This document shows positions 60,001 to 64,000 of a DNA stretch of 64,000 nt, piece after piece. Made by a program: the position numbers and the translations under genes. The notes under the pieces were generated by a model that saw nothing but the letters and a program-made list of their open reading frames with translations, was not told where the DNA came from and did not search any database. Numbering within the stretch: the first letter of the stretch is position 1; every line of letters begins with the position of its first letter. Origin of the DNA: Austropuccinia psidii (taxonomy: Eukaryota; Basidiomycota; Pucciniomycetes; Pucciniales; Sphaerophragmiaceae); NCBI GenBank assembly GCA_023105745.1, contig JALGQZ010000009.1, forward strand, positions 48,017,967-48,081,966, in the 5' to 3' direction.

Positions 60001-60235
60001 CTTCTTCTGAAAGCCATCCAGGTGGTCCAAAATTTATCAATTCAAATCTTTCTTGTGTTATTTTTGATGTGAACATAAATTTAGGTGGTTTTGGTGATAG
60101 TGGTGTATTATAAGGGTCTCTTGATAATGGTGGCCTTCCCAAAGGAGGATTTATGTCTTGTGGCATAGGCTCATTAACTGGTCTGACCTTCTTGAGTACT
60201 GATTTGTATTTTGCTGCACTATTTTGGTAATCCAT
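57092..60235 (-). CDS. Gypsy-3 pol: intact RT, RNase H, integrase (no gag or protease)
   Basis: An uninterrupted 1047-codon frame, ATG 60235 (AAAATGG context) to TAA 57092. RT: VRERIRTGLYEQSTSSYTSP, FCVAKSNGKLRIVHDLQDLN, GLGDIMGGYDERELD, LTRLPQGATNSVAVYQAQM and FIDDGGIKGP, an F-I-D-D variant of the YxDD box. RNase H: IKLAVDSSYIAAGAVL, SQPKLELCGV, LQVDAKALIEM, MPDGLSRRP. Integrase: HEEMGHRG then KSCKACQKR (HHCC), VSIDAVHV, VTVDGGPEF, YYPESQGMVERGHKQ (D-D-E). There is no chromodomain; it ends in an acidic Glu-rich tail. The RT type resembles basidiomycete Gypsy lineages with an I-D-D box. The protein begins directly upstream of RT with no protease motif, and no gag frame exists in the 1 kb upstream. 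It may depend on Gag from another copy. Confidence 0.88.
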   Translation of the reverse strand: MDYQNSAAKYKSVLKKVRPVNEPMPQDINPPLGRPPLSRDPYNTPLSPKPPKFMFTSKITQERFELINFGPPGWLSEEERSLLMSVIVLREKAIAFSAEERGLLKHSYGKPYKIPVIPHTPWQKKPIPIPKPIIPQFIELVRERIRTGLYEQSTSSYTSPVFCVAKSNGKLRIVHDLQDLNKVTIKDAGLPPHIEEFVDAFSGRACYGLGDIMGGYDERELDISTRPLTTFETPLGRLQLTRLPQGATNSVAVYQAQMTWILQEEIPENVGIFIDDGGIKGPRSKYNNEALQENNLIRRFIWEYAVTLERILFRIEEAGLTISGIKFACCVPALDIVGHVVSLNGRKISKQKINKIQSWPKPLNKKEVRGFLGLCAYVRMLIQNFSQIASPLRRLTRDDEEWEWNTKCDEAFEKLRKIVGEEITLKNLDYEKGAGKIKLAVDSSYIAAGAVLTQEDKEGKDRPVLYESITFSRLESKYSQPKLELCGVAKMLKKLQTVLWGQHFELQVDAKALIEMINSPCLPNAPMTRWVAFIQLFSFDLVHKPGKTFTMPDGLSRRPQSEDEEKEKSDFDEEEEWIKPHPGFGVKHNNIIKLAGIKLPSKQEGFWKRMVEYLNTLKSPFGSKEDDFKRIKRKSSNFFLEEGQLKRRNIPNPQVVVSSQSSQRRILKSLHEEMGHRGENETYRRVKERFWWEGMKKIVKKWVKSCKACQKRSHYHQKEEGRIAFTSTLFERVSIDAVHVKAGRWKYLVVARDDFSGWPETIGLVKLTAKSVSEWFTSEWICRYGAPKEVTVDGGPEFGKELQDAVKKAGSKIRVTTPYYPESQGMVERGHKQLKDALVKMCGENGSKWKEYLPLVTLADRISTKRTTGYSPFELQFGQKAVLPIDIEAKTYLSIEWHKVKSTEDLLEARAEQLSGKEEIRKRAKEKFKKAREDSVKYWDRKLAHQIRKPINPGEIVLVYNKALESQWGLLFKNRWDGPYRVVRQINNGPYELEELDGTKLARRFAASQIKKFYPRGKVLDSEEEEEEGEEEVEDESQFEDEEDFDE

Positions 60236-61838
60236 TTTGTAATATCACTGAAATGATTCTGTTTTTCTCTTTGATATTTCTATTTTTTATATATTTTTTT
60301 TCTTTTTAAAACTGGTTAAGTTGAAATCAATATAGTATTAATTCTTCTATTTTCTTTATTTCTTCTCCTTATTTTAATAATTTATTAAATTAAATAAATC
60401 TTCACTTCTTTTATCTTTTTCTGTCCATAAATTTGAGGTTGCAGTTTTAGGTCATACAGGACCCTACAACTCAGGTGTGCAGACCCTGTATATTAGGTAT
60501 ACAAACTCCTGCCTTTTTATGTCATACAAGGACAATAAGACCCCTTGTCCATTTCTTCACAAGGGAGCAGTTTCATGTCATGCTGAGGACCTCCTGGTCT
60601 TCAATTTGACTTGATCCAAGGGCAGTTTATTTTTTTTATTTTATTTTTTATATTTTTTTTTGTTAAGTTGAAAGATTCCTTATACTAATATCAACTTGAG
60701 CTACCTTGAGGCTTAATAATTCATAAAATGTTTGGGTTGATAGATATTTCTTTCTTCTTTTCATTCATTACCAATCTCCTTGCATATTTCAATTCTACAT
60801 TTTTGTACTTCTTTATTCAATATTTTATTCTTTGGCCAATTTATCATATATATTTGAGGATTTTATTTGAACCATTTCAAATCTGACCTCTTCTTTCTTC
60901 ACATTATTTCTTTAATACCACTACTCCTTTCATGGACTAAAATAAAGAAATAGATTATAAGCCCTCAGGTGTGCCACCCCTGTAGTTTTAAGTCATACAA
61001 GGACTTAACATTCCACTACTCCCTTCATGGATTCATTAAATTGCCAATTTTATATATTGAAAGAAATTCTCATAATTCTAGAGTTGAATATGCCTTCAGG
61101 ATGTTTTTATGATAAGCTTAAAGGAAAGCCAGTCTATATTTATCACCTTCCATTTATTATTATTAAAACTAATCATATCATGATTGAGCTTTCAAGATAC
61201 TATTAAGATATCTTCTTTTTATTCTTCTTTCTTCTTTCTATCTGTAATATTGATCTTCAGGTTTGGGATAAGACCCCCTCTCCATTTAAATTTCTGTAGT
61301 TGGTTTTTCTACTTTATTTGTATTTTGTCTTTGATTCTTGTAATATTTTCTTGAGGTGTTTTAAAGTTTTATTATTCTTATTATTGTTATTATTATTTTT
61401 ATTATTAATATTAATATTGTTATTATTATGAGTCTTATTCATACTAAGAAGAGGGTTTAATTTGTGTGGTGGCCTGACACTATATAGTGGCAGTCTACAA
61501 GGCTATAGCTCTAATCAACTCAGAGTTATTTCCCCTCATCAGACCAGGTCTGACCTTGGCTGCTCAGTGTATATGTATTTTTTAAGTACATACAGACCAG
61601 TTGTCCAAGTGCCACCTAGAGCAGGAAGACCATTAAAGCCTTTCTTTTCTGAATGAGATTTTTCAATACTAATACTAATAATAAAAATCATATTTCTAAT
61701 CTTCAAGTGATTGATAATTTTTATTGTTTCTTCTTTTCTTTTTTTTTTTTTTAGGTATATAAATATTTATATTTATATATATGTATATACTTGAATTTTC
61801 CATATATAATTTTATATAATATTGAGATTTTAATATTT
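60236..61838. other. Region upstream of Gypsy-3 pol, no gag found
   Basis: AT-rich, with four weak copies of the spaced motif described below. At 61269-61287 the minus strand again reads AAATGGAGAGGGGG, identical over 14 bases to the Gypsy-3 polypurine tract but followed by TCTTATCCC. 61460-61650 is GC-richer and unidentified. No gag or protease frame. Confidence 0.5.
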
Positions 61839-62665
61839 AAAGTTTAAGGTCATGGTGGACCTATTTAATTGAACATTCATTTATTCAAAAATGATAAATT
61901 AAAAGCTTCAGTTTATAGTCTTTATGGACTTTGAATATTTATTGAGTGAAAAAAAAAATAATAATAAAAGAAATTCCAGTTTATAGTCTTGGTGGACTTT
62001 GAATATTTATTGAGTGAAAAAACAATAATAAAAGAAATTCCAGTTTATAGTCTTGGTGGACTTAAAATATTTCTTGAGTAAAAAAATCATAATAAAAAGA
62101 AATTCCATTTTATAGTCTTGGTGGACTTTATTCTTTTTAAATTGGATTTTAAAATAAATAATCCAATATTAAATCAATTATCAAAATATTTTTAAATTAA
62201 AATAGATATTGAAAATGAGTATTCCAATACTCTTTAATTAATTTTTTTTTCTATTATATATTCTGTATGGCTAATATATACTATTGGAAAATAAAAAAAT
62301 TCCAGTTTAAAGTCATGGAGGACTATATGATATTTCAAATATTAATTCTCATAATATTCTTGAGAAAAAATCAATAGGAATTTATAAGTGAAATCCATTA
62401 ATAAGTAGAGAAGTAATAATCCAGTTTAAAGTCATAGAGGACCATGGTTATTAAATAAATATTGAAAAAGATACTAGATTGATTAATGATAATCTAATAT
62501 AAGAAATAAGTCCAGTTTAAGGTCATAGAGGACCCAATTGACACTAATGAATTTTTTTTTTTAAAAAAAAAATAAAAAATAAAAATAAAAAATGAATTAG
62601 AAAAAATAAAAGATAAATTTAATTATTTCAATAATTTTCCAGTTTAAAGTCATGGAGGACTTTCT

Positions 62666-62705
<40 letters not shown>

Positions 62706-63190
62706 GTCCTACTATAATCAATCTTATAGCTTATGTGATAATGAATATTTCTATGTAGTATCATATTATTTTGATTACAAATTAAGTATCAATTAAAATA
62801 GATAATAAGTAGAGGAATAATTTTCCAGTTTTAGGTCATGGGGGACCTATTTTTTTTTGAATGAATTTAAAAATAAATACTTGAATACCATACTAATTAT
62901 CAAGCTATTGTCAAATTAATTATTAAAGTAAATATTGAAAAAGATATTGTAATTAAGTGTATATATTAAGATATTTATTAACATGATTATGAAATAAGCA
63001 ATAGAGTCATTAATTGTAATCCAAGTTAAGAAATAAGTCCAGTTTAAGGTCATAGAGGACCTAATTGACACTAATGAATATATATATTTTTTATAAGTAA
63101 AAAAAATGAATTAAAAAAAATTAAAAATTAAAAGACCAAAGAAAAATCTAATTATTTCCATAATTTTCCAGTTTAAAGTCATGGAGGACT
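60441..63190 (+). repeat. Field of about 16 spaced copies of a 22-nt motif
   Basis: Core GTTTAAAGTCATGGAGGAC, usually preceded by CCA, always in the same orientation. Approximate starts: 60441, 60511, 60567, 60982 (diverged, GTCATACAGG or GTCATACAAGG types), 61839, 61908, 61976, 62040, 62105, 62302, 62421, 62512, 62639, 62825, 63039, 63169. Spacers are AT-rich, mostly unrelated and 30 to about 800 bp long. Two neighbouring copies and their surroundings (62505-62665) recur at 63030-63195, a local segmental duplication. It is not CRISPR: spacing is irregular and the host is eukaryotic. Confidence 0.8.
62668..62702. repeat. Poly-T run of about 35 bases
   Basis: Homopolymer T directly after one copy of the spaced motif; its exact length is prone to assembly error. 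A second run of roughly 27 T lies at 63660-63686. Confidence 0.9.
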
Positions 63191-63659
63191 TTATTTTATT
63201 AACTATATTAATTCAAATTAAACAGTTTTCTAATTACTTGTTGAAATCTTATTAATAATTTATGTTATAATTTATTGATTCTATTTTGCTAAGGGGAATT
63301 TAGCTAATGATGGAAGTTGAGGCCTTTATTGGTTTATTTTATATTGTAGTTTTCAATTACTTTTTTCGTGTTGAAAAAAAATAGTAGATTTTTTTTATTC
63401 ATTTATTTATTTGAGGTTTTATTGTTTATTTTTAATAAGTCTTTTACTCAATAATAGAAGGGTCAATATCATTTTCTGGGTAAGTTTTTTGAATGTCATC
63501 CAAGGCTATCAAAAAAACAACGCTCGTTGACTAACTCCCCGTTTGTTTAATATAGTAAAATCATTTGTATTTCTTGATCTTTTTATCATTCTTATTTGTC
63601 AATTTATCTTCCTCTTTGCTTACAGACTCAATTTTGCATTGGAGGTATGTTAATATTAG

Positions 63660-63693
<34 letters not shown>

Positions 63694-64000
63694 AATCATA
63701 AACTAATTGAAAATTATTTCTTTAAAAATAGTTGCATTTTGCTTTACTAATCCATTCTACTTTTCAGGTGTGTTAAATTTAGTTTGCTTAATGCATCTGT
63801 TATCAACACTAATTAAATATTTAATTCTTTTTTGTGTAGAATATCATAATAGCTTATTATTTCATCATAAATCAAAACTACCATTTAAGTAAGCTAAAAT
63901 CCATTCGCTCCAAGCTCTTACTATTTAAAATTGACTAAAATATTTCTTAATTATATGTATTTTTTTTTGTGTATTCACTTGACTTAAAATGTTATTTTAA
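63191..64000. other. AT-rich window edge, no gene supported
   Basis: No supported gene. 63480-63557 contains GTAAGT, TTGACTAAC and AATATAG in intron-like order, but the flanks show no coding signal. Confidence 0.45.

Noticed and set aside
60441..63190. CRISPR array
   Set aside because: Spacers range from about 30 to several hundred bp and are low-complexity; no cas genes; eukaryotic sequence.
63480..63557. Host-gene intron at the right edge
   Set aside because: GTAAGT, TTGACTAAC and TAG are present in order, but flanking exons show no open frame with coding character.

Overview
The window looks like nuclear DNA of a rust fungus (Basidiomycota, Pucciniales). It is very AT-rich, has short GT-AG introns, and is packed with LTR retrotransposons. 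The gag-pol families and an accessory protein resemble, from memory and not from a search, families common in the predicted proteome of Austropuccinia psidii (myrtle rust). That genus assignment is inference. Only two ordinary host genes stand out. One is a two-exon PPR-like gene with a mitochondrial-type N-terminus (4042-6542, +). The other is an F-box/LRR-like gene (30969-32312, -). Both are less AT-rich than their surroundings.

Layout, left to right. A 1.4 kb solo LTR (932-2355, TSD AATAC) is followed by the PPR gene. An AT-rich desert holds a decayed MULE transposase with a C-terminal OTU-like domain (10540-13115, -). At 17460-28999 a solo LTR (TSD GATGT) has been split by a complete 10.1 kb Gypsy chromovirus, here called Gypsy-1 (18007-28089, -, TSD CAGTT, LTRs about 2% diverged, coding region broken). 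After the F-box gene come a hAT transposon (34047-36892, TSD TTCAGAAC, four-exon transposase relic), a Copia element (36932-41972, TSD AGATA) and a second Gypsy chromovirus, Gypsy-2 (42594-52733, TSD CTTGG). A copy of the first solo-LTR family lies inverted at 53371-54816, beside a scrap of Copia gag. The right end holds a five-unit tandem array (55745-56411), an uninterrupted 1047-codon pol gene with no gag or protease (57092-60235, -), and a 2.7 kb field containing about 16 copies of a roughly 22-nt motif.

The most unusual structure is inside Gypsy-2. Downstream of its sense gag-pol, on the opposite strand, lies a separate spliced gene (49848-50958, -). It has a 51-nt GTGAGT...CAG intron and a cysteine-rich N-terminus built as two CX2CX6C modules. 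Two one-base deletions and two stops have broken it, but exon lengths plus the two missing bases give exactly 354 codons. Sense pol and antisense gene converge on a short spacer containing a perfect 8-bp-arm hairpin. Antisense genes between pol and the 3' LTR are known in some plant Tat-lineage Gypsy elements; I do not know of a described fungal counterpart with this architecture. The gag-less intact pol and the spaced-motif field are the next most interesting items.

Insertion order inferred from LTR divergence and nesting: the solo LTRs are older, then Gypsy-2 and Copia (several percent LTR divergence), with Gypsy-1 youngest. All coordinates, splice sites, target-site duplications and substitution counts were read by eye.
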